64,000 nucleotides of DNA. Source: Craspedostauros australis. Lineage: Eukaryota > Bacillariophyta > Bacillariophyceae > Mastogloiales > Achnanthaceae. The stretch's first letter is position 1. Every line of letters starts with the position of its first letter. This document shows, in pieces, positions 32,665-44,541 of this stretch. Under the pieces are notes generated by a model. That model worked only from the letters and a program-made list of their open reading frames with translations. It did not search any database and was not told the origin of the DNA. The position numbers and the translations under genes are program-made. The stretch covers positions 220,001-284,000 of the forward strand of contig JAMXDE010000030.1 in NCBI GenBank assembly GCA_026770025.1. Direction: 5' to 3'.

Positions 32665-35095
32665 GCGCTCAATCACCTTCCGCCCCAGTGATGGAGAGCA
32701 TCATCAATGCGAACAACCCATCACACCAACAGCAGCGTGCTCCATCAACTTCCACCCCAGTGACGGACAGCATCATCAATGCAAACAACTCACAAAACCA
32801 ACAGCAGCGCACTCGATCAACTTCCACTTCAGTGATGGGGAGCATCATCAATGCTAACAACTCACCAAACCAACAGCACCGTGCTCGATCAACTTCCACT
32901 CCAGCGATTGAGAACATCAGCAATGCGCGCAACTCACCAAACCAACAGCAGCATGCCCGATCAACTTCCACTCCAGTGATGGAGAGCATCATCAATGCGC
33001 GCAACCCATCAAACCAACGGCAGCATGCTCAATCAACTTCCACCCCAGCAATGGAGAGCATCAGCAATGCGCACAACTCACCAAACCAACAGCAGCATGC
33101 TCGATCAACTTCCACCCCAGTGACGGGCAGCATCATCAATGCGCGCAACTCACCAAACCAACGGCACCGTGCTCGATCAACTTCCACCCCAGTGGACAGC
33201 ATCATCAACGCAAACAACTCACCAAACCAACATCAGCACACTCGATCAACTTCCACCCCAGCAATGGAGAGCATCAGCAATGCGAACAACTCACCAAACC
33301 AACAGCTGCACACTCGATCAACTTCCACCCCAGTGACGGACAGCATCATCAATGCAAACAACTCACAAAACCAACAGCAGCATGCTCGATCAACTTCCAC
33401 CCCAGCAATGGAGAGCATCATCAATGCAAACAACTCACCAAACCAATGACAGCGTGCTCAATCAACTTCCACTCCAGTAATGGACAGCATCAGCAATGCG
33501 CGCAACTCACCAAACCAACGGCAGCGTGCTCGATCAACTTCCACTCCAGTGACAGACAGCATCAGCAATGCGAGCAACTCAACAAACCAACGGCAGCGTA
33601 CTCGATCAACTTCCACCCCAGTGACGGACAGCATCAGCAATGCGCGCAACTCACCAAACCAACAGCAGCGTGCTCGATCAACTTCCACTCCAGTGACAGA
33701 CAGCATCAGCAATGTGAGCAACTCACCAAACCAACGGCAGCGTGCTCGATCAACTTCCACTCCAGTGACAGACAGCATCAGCAATGCGAGCAACTCAACA
33801 AACCAACGGCAGCGTGCTCGATCAACTTCCACTCCAGTGACAGACAGCATCAGCAATGTGAGCAACTCACCAAACCAATGGCAGCGTGCTCGATCAACTT
33901 CCACTCCAGTGACAGACAGCATCAGCAATGCGAGCAACTCAACAAACCAACGGCAGCGTGCTCGATCAACTTCCACTCCAGTGACGGACAGCATCAGCAA
34001 TGCAAACAACTCACCAAACCAACAGCAGCATGCTCGATTAACTTCCACCTCAGTGACGGACAGCATCAGCAATGCGCGCAACTCACCAAACCAACGGCAG
34101 CACATTCGATCAACTTCCACCCCAGTGACGGAGAACATCATCGATGCGCGCAACTCACCAAACCAACAGCAGCATGCTCGATCAACTTCCACTCCAGTTA
34201 CGGGCAGCATCATCAATGCGCGCAACTCACAAAACCAACGGCACCGTGCTCGATCAACTTCCACCCCAGTGACAGAGAGCATCATCAATGCAAACAACTC
34301 ACAAAACCAACAGCAGCGCAATCGATCAACTTCCACCCCAGTGATGGACAGCATCAGCAATGCAAACAACTCACCAAACCAACAGCAGCATGCTCGATCA
34401 ACTTCCACCCCAGTGATGGAGAGCATCATCAATGCGAACAACTCGCCAAACCAACAGCAGCATGCTCGATCAACTTCCACTCCAGTAATGGACAGCATCA
34501 GCAATGCGCGCAACTCAACAAACCAACGGCAGCGTACTCGATCAACTTCCACCCCAGTGACGGACAGCATCAGCAATGCAAACAACTCACAAAACCAACG
34601 GCAGCGTACTCGATCAACTTCCACTCCAGTGATGGACAGCATCAGCAATGCGCGCAACTCACAAAACCAACAGCAGCGTACTCGATCAACTTCCACTCCA
34701 GTGACGGACAGCATCATCAATGCGAACAACTCAACAAAGCAACGGCACCATGCTCGATCAACTTCCACTCCAGTGACGGACAGCATCAGCAATGCAAACA
34801 ACTCACAAAACCAACGGCACCGTGCTCGATCAACTTCCACTCCAGCAATGGAGAGCATCATCAATGCGAACAGCTCACCAAACCAACAGCAGCATGCTCG
34901 ATCAACTTCCACTCCAGTGACGGACAGTATCATCAATGCGAACAACTCAACAAAGCAACGGCACCATGCTCGATCAACTTCCACCCCAGTGATGGAGAGC
35001 ATCATCAATGCAAACAACTCACCAAACCAACAGCAGCATGCTCGATCAACTTCCACCCCAGTGACGGACAGCATCAGCAATGCGAGCAACAATGG
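32665..35095 (+). repeat. 72-bp coding repeat, about 33 copies
   Basis: Tandem units of 72 bp encode a 24-residue repeat of the type RSTSTPVTDSISNANNSPNQ plus four residues. One unit near 33190 lacks a codon (69 bp). Units differ mostly by substitutions that keep the frame, unlike the non-coding minisatellites in this window. The array forms the N-terminal part of the element Y protein and is rich in Ser, Thr, Asn and Gln, so it is likely disordered. Confidence 0.95.
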
Positions 35096-38000
35096 GCAGG
35101 GTGTCAGCACTGGCGCATTCAGCATGCATAATGCAACACAGGACCCAAATCCACAGTCAGCCACCGCACCTGTTGATGGTGACATCCATCAAGTGTCCCA
35201 GAGTCCACCTCAACATATTTCAGTTGCGCCAAACCAATCCTTGATTGGTGTTGCCACTGGCCTCGGTGTATGCCTCAACAGTGGCGACGACAACACCAGC
35301 AACAACAATGTCAACCACAACAATGTCAACGACAACAATGCCAACACCAACTCCGACAATGATAACAATGGCAATGTTGGCTGCAATATTGACAGCATAA
35401 GCAATGGAGATGACAACGGTAATGGAGATGAAAATGGCAATGATGGCTACCTTGTCACTTTGCCTTCGCAGACTCTCCATGACATCAATGCCTCTGGAAT
35501 CAAAACTATGCCGATGAAGTGGGACCTTCTGCCTTGGCGTACATGCAAATTCTCTGTCTCCGTCAGCGCTGCACAGCGGCTTTGCCACAAGCTCATGGTG
35601 GCTGAGGTTCTTCAGATTCGTGCTCGTGCAGTACTCAACACCAAGAAACACAACCCAACCACAGACGACTTCACAAAGTTTGTCTTCGGAGACCACTCCA
35701 TCATCTTCTCTTCAGCCTTTGGTCCAGCAGGGTTGGGCATGGGGTTCAAGAACTTTGTACAGTTCATGGTTGGCTTCACAACTCAGGCATGCTTCAATCT
35801 GTCGGTGAAGGAGATGTACTCCACCAAAATTCTGCAAACTGGCAGTGGATTTCCAACCAGGGAGGAGTACATGCAGGCATGGGACCTCATTTCAGATGAT
35901 GGTGAAGTACCAGAAAGTGACCGACCAACTTACCTATGGTTCACTCTGGAGAAATGCTGCAATGAAGTCCTCGATCACATGGTGCTACAAAACATGACAT
36001 CCGAGAGGTACATCACCCTTGACGATGACAAAGTCCAATGCGGAAGTCGTGGCAGCAAGAGCAACCTTCGCAGAGTACGACACATCCAAAAAAATCGGTT
36101 TGGGTACGTGTGCGATCATCACAATGGTTGAGTTGGCCGTGTGATTTTGTTTCTCTGTGAAGTTCCAGTCAATTGTATCCATACTCTCAACCTATTTTCT
36201 TTTCTTGCATTCCACTCTCCTTCTATTCTTTCTCAGCCTTGTTGCCAACACAATGGCATTCACCTGTTCGGGTATGCCATGTGGTCTGTTCTGGCTCAGG
36301 AAATCTCAAGGTGGAGACACGAAGTTGACGCTGGATGCCATCAAGCAGCAGCTCGGGAAGGGAATGATGTGGCTGGAGGATGTAACCGTCTTATTCGATC
36401 GAGGCTACAGCTGCGAAGACATAGTCAAGAACCTCATCGAAGTTGGAGCTGATATCCTCAGCACCCACAAGCGTGACGGATACCTCCCATTTGATTTTGG
36501 CCAACGTGAACGGAGACCAAAAGGTCAAATGGATCTTCGGATGAAAGGGATACCGTACGTTTGGATTGCTTCCACTGACAAGATACCAAACAAGGTATTG
36601 ACATTCCATGCCATGAGGGACAACGGAAAGATGGTGGTTGGGGTTGAGACCAAGAGGGGTGGCTTTGAGTGGGACCTGACTCTTGTCAACTTTGCGGACG
36701 AGAAGCTGTACAACAACCTTGTCAACGCTCCTCCTGATGCAGACTTGAGGACGTCTTCCTTTCCCCAATACTTCGTGCCATTTGCCTACAACTATGGTAC
36801 ATCCCATGCAGTGCAAGAAGGAGAGAGGAATTTGGCGCATGCTGATCATCTCTTCCTTGCAGCTGAAGGTGGAGACGAAAGACGAGATGCCATGACCCAG
36901 GTCCACGTTGCCACAGAGGAATTAAGGCACCGACGGGAAGCGACCAAGGCAAGATGGTCGTCACACATCCATGACCTTCAGGTTGAGGGACTGACATGTG
37001 CCCAACGTGACCCACTCTGGTTCATGCTACGGAAGTTCGCACTCACAAGCTCATCAACATACAAGCTCATTTCGACTATTCTTCAATCAGAGGAGTGGGT
37101 TGACAGAGCCAACGTGAGCACCTTCGATATTGCAGCATGGAAGACAGTCGCAGAGTATCTTGGGATCGACCATGACGCAAAATTGGGAGACCTTGATCGA
37201 ACAAAGAAAATGCGGAAGATCAAGGACAGGGCCCATTCGGTGTACAAGGCGCTGACAGAGACCAGCATCGACTCGGCTGCTTTGGAAGAGAAGATGCTCG
37301 ACGCGTTGAGCAAACGTGCAGAATCGGTTCCTGACTCGGACAGTGCCACCAGTGCCTCTCATGAGGATGATTCTGCTCCAGGCAACACACTGTCGGATGA
37401 GCAGATACTGCTACATGCATTACTCTGTGACCACAGTGTGTTGTCTCAAGCAGCAGCTGAGGAAGAAATCCGAGCATTGGTCGGGCTCTTCTATGGTGAC
37501 AACAACTCTCGTGGACTGGGCACGTTGCTATCAAAACTGAAGAAGATCCTACAAATGAAGTGCAAGTTTCATCGACGATACTGCCTCATGACTACAACAA
37601 TGCTGAAATCAATCCACACCAAAAGATATCCAGCATCCAGGAGGGACAAGATCGCTGCTGCAGACCTCCGGAGAATGCTGGTCAAACAAGACCAAGCACA
37701 GCCGTCCGCACCTGCAGACACTTCTCAACCGTGCAACAACAGGAAGGAGTCGGAGGATGCAGGTACCAACAAATACCTGCAGGAGCTGCAGATGCGCCTC
37801 ATGCAACAGGTACTGTCCTCCTGGTATATGAAGCCCCGCAAGGGTGAAGAGGGAGAACCAATCCAGCTCGGGTTGGACAACGAAGACCCTTTGATGGAAG
37901 AGGTGATGACACAAGCCAACATTTGTGGGCCCAACACTCGACTGAAAGCTGCATTCAGTGCTGGGCTGGTGAGGCATCCTGACCAGCCTTATGCTCGAGC

Positions 38001-40520
38001 ATCAGTGGACTTTCTTGCAGTTGTGGGAGAATCTGCCAGTGAACTACAAGAAAAGGTGTTCGTGGTCGAAATGAAAACTCGAGCATCACCAAAGACAGAA
38101 CTGGACGAAAAGGAGTGGCATGCAATGGCAAAACAACGACCTGGTCACCCAATCAACAACAATGCGTTCTTCCCACTGCAGGATGATGAGTTCAGAGCGG
38201 CTTTTTCGAGACCAGAGGAAATGATACAGTTGTTGCATCATTCCTTTGTCTTTGGTGTTCCAAACGCCCTCCTTTGCATTGGTACGTATCTGAGGTGATA
38301 TCATCATTTCCCGTCTTTGCATGAGAATCCACATCACTAACCTCCATCCACTATCTTCACTTGTCATGAAAATCACCTCACAACATTGGATTGCAACGGG
38401 ACGAACTGTGTCACCACATCACAGGCGACACGGCAGCAAAACCAATTCGCACCATTGCAACCAGCTTCAGACCATCACTTCTTGTAGCCTACAGCAGGGT
38501 GCTGAAGGACCTCCACAAAATGGTTCTGGAATTCGCATACTCGGAAACTCCTGTGAGGGGGATGACAGCATCACCATCCTATGCATTGTTGACAAGATTT
38601 CTTGCTTCCATGTCGACACAAGCACCATTTCGAGGGTGTAACGAGGTCCTCGCATCGCTCACAGAGGACGACCTCATGCAGGAGGTACGGAAATGGCAAG
38701 CCTGTCACAAACACCTGAAGTTTCCAGTACCCAAGGTGAAAACCTTCCTGCCCAAGATCTACTCCGTATGGAATTCGTTGAAGGGAGGCTCAGACATAAT
38801 GACCAGGATGATGGAATCACACTCTCCGGACCTGCCCATCCCAACCATGGGCTGCACTGCCGTCTCACGACAGCTGCAAGTCATGTTCATGGTCATTCAC
38901 AAGGTCAGCCAACATGTGGATCCGAATCGGCCAGCAGACAACACTGACGTTATCGAAAGTGACACGCTCGGCCACTACAGGAACAGGGTAAATCAGCGTC
39001 GCAGTTTCCAGCAGACCATGGTGGAAATCAACACGTGCTTCCGGCACATGTTGCAGCGCCTATGCGATGACGACGAGGTCCAACAGGCTGAGGCTGATGG
39101 CAACTATTCTGGCACTATATCAATCCATTGCAAAAGGATCCCACACGGTATACCAAGGCTCTTCGAAGGCAATCCTCCAACAAATTCGAGTCCGGTACAA
39201 CCAGCGGAGCTACGAGGTATCCTTTGCATGAAGGCCACCGCAGATACCCCAAGGCAACACTTGATACGCACCAACATGAAGCAAAGAGAGCACATCCCCA
39301 GGAAGTGCGTCGCCAAACGAGGAACCTGCGTCGTTTGTGCGAATGTGACTACCTGGGTGTGCGCTGGATGCCACATGTTCGTGTGCGCACAGTCGAATGA
39401 GGAAAAGAGGGCATGGATGGAGACACAGGGGGTATCACCTACCCTGGCACTTTGCAATTTCCCTGTGAAGAGTGTGGCAGCAGTGGTCGAGAACACATGT
39501 CATCATCTTCTCCACAGCAACCCAACATTATGGTGTTCTGAAACCAACCTGAACTACACGCAGCGCAATACCAACGAGGAGGTCCGGCAGAAGAAGGCAG
39601 ATGCCCGGGCAAAGCGCGCTACCGCAAGGATCGCCCAACAAGCAGCAAGGCTTGCTACGGAAATGGCTGCAACCGCAGAAGCTGATGCCGAAGATGCATT
39701 GCTTGCCCAGGCCTCTGCTGTTCCTGCATATGGATTGAACACGACTGGTGCAAACATGTCAGATTCTACCGATGGACCAGATGGAGGCAGGGGCGCCATG
39801 GCGCCAGATGCAACCATTCGGATCATGGAGAGGGGAGATCCGGACGTGAACAAGGCAGGGGCAAGGAGAGAGCCCCCCTCTGCGGCCTCCACGCAGAATG
39901 CGCATGCGCTGGGCAGTGACTACCGCAGAAGTGCAACAACCATGGCACAGCAAACGGACAATGAGATACCACCATCAATGACAAACATGTTGGTGCAACA
40001 TACATCGGTCAGAGATAGAAACAGACGGAATGTACTGGAAGGAGACACCGATTGCCAGTCAGTATCGACCAATTCAGCAGCCGGAGATGTACATGTTGGA
40101 GCAACTGTGGTGCAACGATCTGGTTCAAGAATTCGGAAGAGACGAAGAGGAGAACGAAGGATCATCCCAGCAACTCTGGGTCAGACAACATGCAATGCCT
40201 CTTCTTCGCCATTGTCTGTTAGCATCGATCCTCGCTTTGGAAACGGCAACGGTCATCCTGCCACAGCGGAAGGAACTTCAGGAGGAGGACGAACCGAGTA
40301 TGGAGCATGTGACAAAGATGTGATTTTCGTGGATATGAGAAGGGAAGCCCCTGCCTCCATCCATGTTGCTGCCAAGAATTCGACACCAAGTCCAAGCAGA
40401 GGTGCCAATGCAAGAGATGGAAGTCCGAACAGACTATCACACACAATAAAGAAGGAACTCGCGGCAGCCAGGCAGCGTACGAGGAAACGGATGCGAACAA
40501 GAAATGCTAACTGTATGTAA
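33480..40520 (+). CDS. Element Y protein: repeat region, DDE-like core, YqaJ nuclease, zinc-binding tail
   Basis: I read three exons: 33480-36103, 36237-38281 and 38425-40520. Both introns begin GTACGT and end CAG or ACAG, and the phases fit, giving 2254 residues. Exon 1 has the 24-residue repeats, an Asn/Asp-rich linker and a transposase-like region ending YITLDDDKV (about 36010). Exon 2 continues with GMPCGLFWLRKSQGGDT and VLFDRGYSCEDIV (about 36388), giving two candidate catalytic Asp; the third acidic residue is not certain. It then carries a nuclease of the YqaJ/lambda exonuclease type: QRDPLWFMLRKFALTSS (37000), an acidic helix EDPLMEEVM, ASVDFLAVVG (38007) and VFVVEMKTR (38060), that is the D...ExK pattern. 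Exon 3 has a Cys-rich segment with TCVVC and VCAGC (39325-39375). The frame is also open upstream to 32607 except for one TGA at 33447-33449. Confidence 0.7.
36104..36236 (+). other. Predicted intron 1 of the element Y gene
   Basis: 133 bp, GTACGTGTGC at the 5' end, a pyrimidine-rich tract and TTTCTCAG at the 3' end. Removal joins a phase-2 codon and keeps the frame into the DRGY region. Confidence 0.7.
38282..38424 (+). other. Predicted intron 2 of the element Y gene
   Basis: 143 bp, GTACGTATCT to CATCACAG. Removal makes a phase-1 junction and joins NALLCIG to DTAAKPIRTIATSF, the expected continuation of a nuclease-like domain. Confidence 0.7.
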
Positions 40521-41137
40521 GGATCCAGGAATAATGAAACGATGATAAGAATTGATTTGCAAGGAACTCATGTGCCATCAGGAGGAGAGAGAGGATGCAC
40601 TGTTGTCGCCAAGTATTTGTGAAAAGGTGCACCAAAAGCACCAGAATCCGGTGCCGGGATTGTGAAGGAGACAGTGCCAAAAAACTGATGCATGATGAGA
40701 AGCACGACAAGCATGTTGGTGGATGCAGGTACCAGACATGGAAATAGCAAGGTAGAATATGATTACCCCAGATCCCATGACGTCGAGAAAGCAAGTCAGG
40801 CGCACGGAAAGGAACCCCTGAGACATGACCAATGACGCCGTGCTGCATCGCGACGTTTTTTTTTTTTAAATCGCCAAATAAATGAGTTACTCGAAGGAGT
40901 CAGAAAAAAAAAACAACCCACTTTCGGGTTTCGGACCGAAATCGGGTTTTTTTTTTTCTGCAACACGGGACATCGTGGAGGAATGTGGGACTTAAGTAGT
41001 ACGTTGCCATTTTCGGCGACCTTCCGTTTGTCTCCACAGGCAAATGGGGGTCGATTTGCCTGTGGAGGCAAATTGAGACTTCAATTTGCCTGTGGAGACA
41101 AGCTACGTAGAGTTTGTCTCCACAGACATGAAAACCC
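40521..41137. other. 3' non-coding region of element Y with subterminal repeats
   Basis: No gene. It has three A or T runs of at least nine bases near 40856, 40903 and 40948. From 41026 to 41128 there are copies of GTCTCCACAGGCAAATTG in both orientations, matching the left-end repeats at 32086-32161. Confidence 0.75.
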
Positions 41138-41150
41138 TCATTATGGATAT

Positions 41151-41509
41151 TTTCTACTTTGTTGCCCAAGGATGTTGTCTGCTTTGCACAGTAATTCGTG
41201 TTACTTCTCCTCTTGGGTCTTTCTACATCTCTGTCTGATTTTGTCTATTCTTGTCTGGTCTTGTCGGGTCTTGTCTGGTCTTGGAATCTTGTAGGATTCA
41301 TATATCCCAACCGTCGACGTCAGTAGATTGCTTGCATCATCCCTGACGTCACAAGACTATTTCCTAATTGTTGTTACCACGTGCTCACTGATGCACCTGG
41401 CATCACTAGACAAGTCAGCATACCATGACTATCACTTATTCTTGATTCCTCGGATTTCAGCGACGATCCTCTGACGTCATTCTCTGATGTCAGTGCCTAC
41501 GTCATATCT
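41151..41509 (-). mobile_element. Interrupted copia LTR, segment 2 (middle)
   Basis: The text GTTGCCCAAGGATG, then TTCGTGTTAC and CTTGGGTCTTTCT, is colinear with 18768-18835 of the intact LTR. GTCAGTGCCTACGTCA ends the match at about 41505. Element H begins at 41510, and the LTR resumes at 47008. Confidence 0.8.
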
Positions 41510-41656
41510 GGGACACTCGGCAGAAAGTCGGGATTCCATTCAACCTATCATACGTTAAGTAATTTAGTATCATGACATTATCCTTCAGTCATTAAAAGTT
41601 GCTGCGTTTGGCGTCAATTACTCCCTTTACAAAACCTTGAGTCGCAACAGAGAAAC

Positions 41657-41757
41657 TCCCGACATTCCCGACAAAGCACCCGACATTCCCGACAACGCAC
41701 CCGACATTCCCGACAAGACACCCGACATTCCCGACATTCCCGACATTACCGACAAAA
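41657..41757. repeat. Left CCCGACATT repeat array of element H
   Basis: About five units of the form CCCGACATTCCCGACAAAGCA (21 bases, written here without spacing variants), with shortened units at the right. The same unit, in the same orientation, forms the array near the other end at 46737-46876. Confidence 0.9.
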
Positions 41758-42009
41758 CGCTCAATACTCGTCACAAGGCAGTCGGCGTGTTTGAGTACCT
41801 TTGCCCATCTGCTCGTGCTCGCTTGTTGGATAACGTTGATAGAGTGTGTCCCAGTGCGATCCATCAGTTGTACCCAGAACACACACCAGACACCACTCAA
41901 AGCGCTGAGGCTATTTGGATCGTTGCAGTGCGTTCATTGGTTCTACCGTGGGGATTCGGACAATCAAGGGACAACCTTTTCCATTTGATGACACAACAAC
42001 ACCCCATTT

Positions 42010-42115
42010 CGCCTCGTGCCATTTTGCCTCACATCATTTCGCCTCACATCACATCACATCACATCACATCACACCACACCACACCACATCACACAACATC
42101 ACACAACATCGCACG
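42010..42115. repeat. Low-complexity CATCA/CACCA tract
   Basis: Imperfect 5-bp repeats (CATCA, CACCA) over about 100 bp in the 3' flank of the first element H gene. Open frames through it are not supported. Confidence 0.85.
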
Positions 42116-42211
42116 AAAAAAGACAACTGATTGAGCCTGTTCTTTGTTTTGCTGATTGGTATTGAACTATAATAGGTTAATCTGGAGAGTGTTGCTTGAT
42201 GGTCATTCGAC

Positions 42212-42736
42212 TCACTTGGAGCTCTTCTTCTTCGATGCTTGCTGGATCGCGAGGTAATGAATAAACTTCTGATGGCGGACCTCCTGATAAATTCGATGGC
42301 GAAACACGTCCTTGTTAAACTGCATGTACTCCTTGCGTGTCTTTTGGAACTCGGAAGGTGGCAGTTGAGTGTGTCGGTTGTTCTTGACATCATCAGCAAG
42401 CAGTGCCTTTGCCTCAGACATGTCGAATACTGGCTGTCCCATGTTGTTGGTTGATGCTCTTGGATGCATTGCACGATCACGTTCAAGCGCTCTGCGTTCC
42501 AAGCACGATCTTACATGCCGCTCGCTGGCTTTCTTCTTGTAGTCATTGTATCGTGCTTTGAATTGACCAAACACCACACCAGCAAATTCAGGCGTGTCGC
42601 GATAGACCTCGAATGCAACCTCAGCAGGATACTCTTTGTTGTACAATACTCCACCGGGTTCCAAATCCTCCATTAGGATTGCCCGCGCTGGGCTCTTCCT
42701 CCAATCGATCCAACCAGGTTGAGTTGACTTTGGCAT
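42212..42736 (-). CDS. Element H accessory protein 1, 174 aa
   Basis: Intact frame from an ATG (MPKSTQPGWIDWRKSPAR). Features are an N-terminal WIDWRKSPARAILMEDL block, EFAGVVFGQFKARYNDYKKK, a central GQPVFDMSEAKALLADDV and a C-terminal RHRIYQEVRHQKF with a Lys/Ser-rich tail. I recall proteins with this order (W-x-KS-x-A, EFxGV, RxxIYQE) as a very abundant family in diatom genomes, without an assigned function. The blocks are helical and basic, so DNA binding like that of the Myb/SANT partner of Harbinger transposases is possible. That is inference from the neighbourhood. It is divergent from the next gene. Confidence 0.75.
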   Translation of the reverse strand: MPKSTQPGWIDWRKSPARAILMEDLEPGGVLYNKEYPAEVAFEVYRDTPEFAGVVFGQFKARYNDYKKKASERHVRSCLERRALERDRAMHPRASTNNMGQPVFDMSEAKALLADDVKNNRHTQLPPSEFQKTRKEYMQFNKDVFRHRIYQEVRHQKFIHYLAIQQASKKKSSK

Positions 42737-43159
42737 TGTTGGATTTATGACTCATTTGCAGTGGTCCAGACAGGAGGATGTGAGTGGGGCAGATTCGAGC
42801 TCTTGTTTCAATCAGCATTGTGTGGAAACCTCGTCCTGTTCTTCTACTGTTGAACAGAGTGTAGAATACGAAACGCGAGCTATCGATGCATGGGGGGCAA
42901 TCACCATGACGTCCATCATGAACCACGAAGTTTCTTGAATTGTCATTGTCCATAGTGCCGATCCAATGCTATGTGGTTTGTTGTTGTCTTGTCTATGTAA
43001 GAAAGTTCTATGGAGCAATGCTGAGGCGGGTCTTGAAGCAATGCTATGTCGTAGCTTTTGCGAAAGCAATGACGATGTCACGGAGGTGATGAGCGTCAAC
43101 TTTGACATGCATCTAGGCTGCAGCTCGACCATTTTGCAACTAGACATCGCACAAATTGC

Positions 43160-44407
43160 ATGTTGCATCTAGTAATACATGTAGCGCCAAACATGACACT
43201 CCCTGTTGTCGAAGATGCTGTGCTCAAACTTTTGCTTCAGGAGATCCAGAACTCCCCGATCCCTCTCAACCTGATCAACCTACGAGAAGTTTGCAACTCC
43301 AACCCAACCGTGTACGGGCTGTCTGGGACAATCAAGCGCAGAGCAGTTCAGAAACGCTTCTCCGACATCCAGAGGCTCACACCGAAAGGATACAAAAAGC
43401 TGTTGGCAAGGCTTGGAATTGATCCGACCAGCAAGACCAAGATCCACACTCCGGTGACAGCGACTACTGCAACACCAGCGACAACCTCCTCAGCCGCTAC
43501 CGCCACCGCTGTTGCCGCCGCTGCTGCCATCATACAAAACACAGACGAAGACGACCTTACCTCCGCATTTAGCCGTCTACGGGTAACTTCGCCACCATCC
43601 ACAAGGGCGACTCCCAGCTTCTCTCGCCCCCAACAATCTTGCGACAATTCTCTTCAATCACCTCTACTTCGCCCATACACTACAATGACCGCAAGAGCTC
43701 TGTTCATGCCACCTGGTGCTGTGGACACTGCCAGCATCTCCCCATCCGCGGCAAGTCTCGAATCGCTCGAAACGCTCGTCCAAGAGCAGCAAGGAACACG
43801 CAATCGCCCATTCATCACGATGGTCAGTGTGGACCATCCTGAGCGCAACCGTGAGTTCAACGTGCAACACGTGTCTGGCATCAACCACAATGATCACACG
43901 TTGAACGCTTTCCATATTTCCAAATCCATCCCGCCACCAGACTTCAATGAATGGAAAGCAACAATCCCAGCAACCAAAGCAGAGTTGGCAGGCCGTGTCA
44001 TCCAAATTGAGGGCCCTTCTGTTGACTTCTGGACCCGTGATCGTGAACGGTACCACGAAGACCTGGAGTGCGGTGCCACCAAGCTCGCCCACCAGTCCAC
44101 ACAAGTCGCAATCGACGAAGCGCAGGGACGCAGCACTTGTTTCTATTGGTTGGTTTTTCCAGATGTTGTCCGTCTTGACAACACTGTGTTCTCCAACAAC
44201 AACGCGACGCTCAAAGAAGACCACATCCCACTCGAAGCAGACGCGAACGAGTTCGGATTTGATGACGGCAGTGTGCTGACTGGGTTGATCATTTATTGGA
44301 GAATTGGTTTGGATGGTGGCGTTCGCAACACCAAGGACAAGACTAAAACGACCGCTGGTGGGCTCTTCAAGAAGAAGAAGAGCAAGAAGAAGAAGACGGG
44401 CGCTTGA
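43160..44407 (+). CDS. Element H accessory protein 2, 415 aa
   Basis: Open frame with two possible starts, 43160 and 43193 (MTLPVVEDAVLKLLLQEI). The N-terminal 80 residues look like a small helical domain (EVCNSNPTVYGLSGTIKRRA, FSDIQRLTPKGYKKLLARLG). An Ala/Thr-rich linker follows. The C-terminal half holds FITMVSVDHPERNREF, a block with VIQIEGPSVDFWTRD, and FYWLVFPDVVRLDNTVFS. It ends in a Lys-rich tail (KKKKSKKKK) that may be a nuclear signal. I do not recognise a characterised domain. Its place inside a transposon suggests a role in element function, which is inference. Confidence 0.65.
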   Translation: MLHLVIHVAPNMTLPVVEDAVLKLLLQEIQNSPIPLNLINLREVCNSNPTVYGLSGTIKRRAVQKRFSDIQRLTPKGYKKLLARLGIDPTSKTKIHTPVTATTATPATTSSAATATAVAAAAAIIQNTDEDDLTSAFSRLRVTSPPSTRATPSFSRPQQSCDNSLQSPLLRPYTTMTARALFMPPGAVDTASISPSAASLESLETLVQEQQGTRNRPFITMVSVDHPERNREFNVQHVSGINHNDHTLNAFHISKSIPPPDFNEWKATIPATKAELAGRVIQIEGPSVDFWTRDRERYHEDLECGATKLAHQSTQVAIDEAQGRSTCFYWLVFPDVVRLDNTVFSNNNATLKEDHIPLEADANEFGFDDGSVLTGLIIYWRIGLDGGVRNTKDKTKTTAGGLFKKKKSKKKKTGA

Positions 44408-44541
44408 TTGCATTCTATTTGTTGTGGTTAATTGATAATAAGACTAATTGAGGTTACTTGTGCCTTGTTGAGTGTTGCTGGTTGTCTTTCCATCTGTTTG
44501 TTGATTCGCAACGATCGCACAAGTTCGTTGTGTTCTCTGAT

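Larger units (their letters stand above)
32046..41150 (+). mobile_element. Element Y: 9.1-kb DNA transposon with DDE-like and YqaJ-like domains
   Basis: Both ends carry the same inverted sequence, ATATCCATAATGA at 32046-32058 and its complement at 41138-41150. The DNA outside both ends is a single copia LTR that becomes continuous when the element is removed. The target duplication cannot be separated from the ends but would be an AT or TA dinucleotide. Just inside each end lie three or more copies of GTCTCCACAGGCAAATTG. One large three-exon gene fills the element. From memory, eukaryotic ISL2EU-type elements combine a DDE transposase with a YqaJ-type nuclease and make 2-bp AT/TA duplications. 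Element Y may be a relative of these, but that needs a search. Confidence 0.8.

Noticed and set aside
33458..35185. 575-aa minus-strand and 561-aa second plus-strand ORFs over the 72-bp array
   Set aside because: Alternative frames of the coding repeat. Only the frame that continues into the transposase region is accepted.
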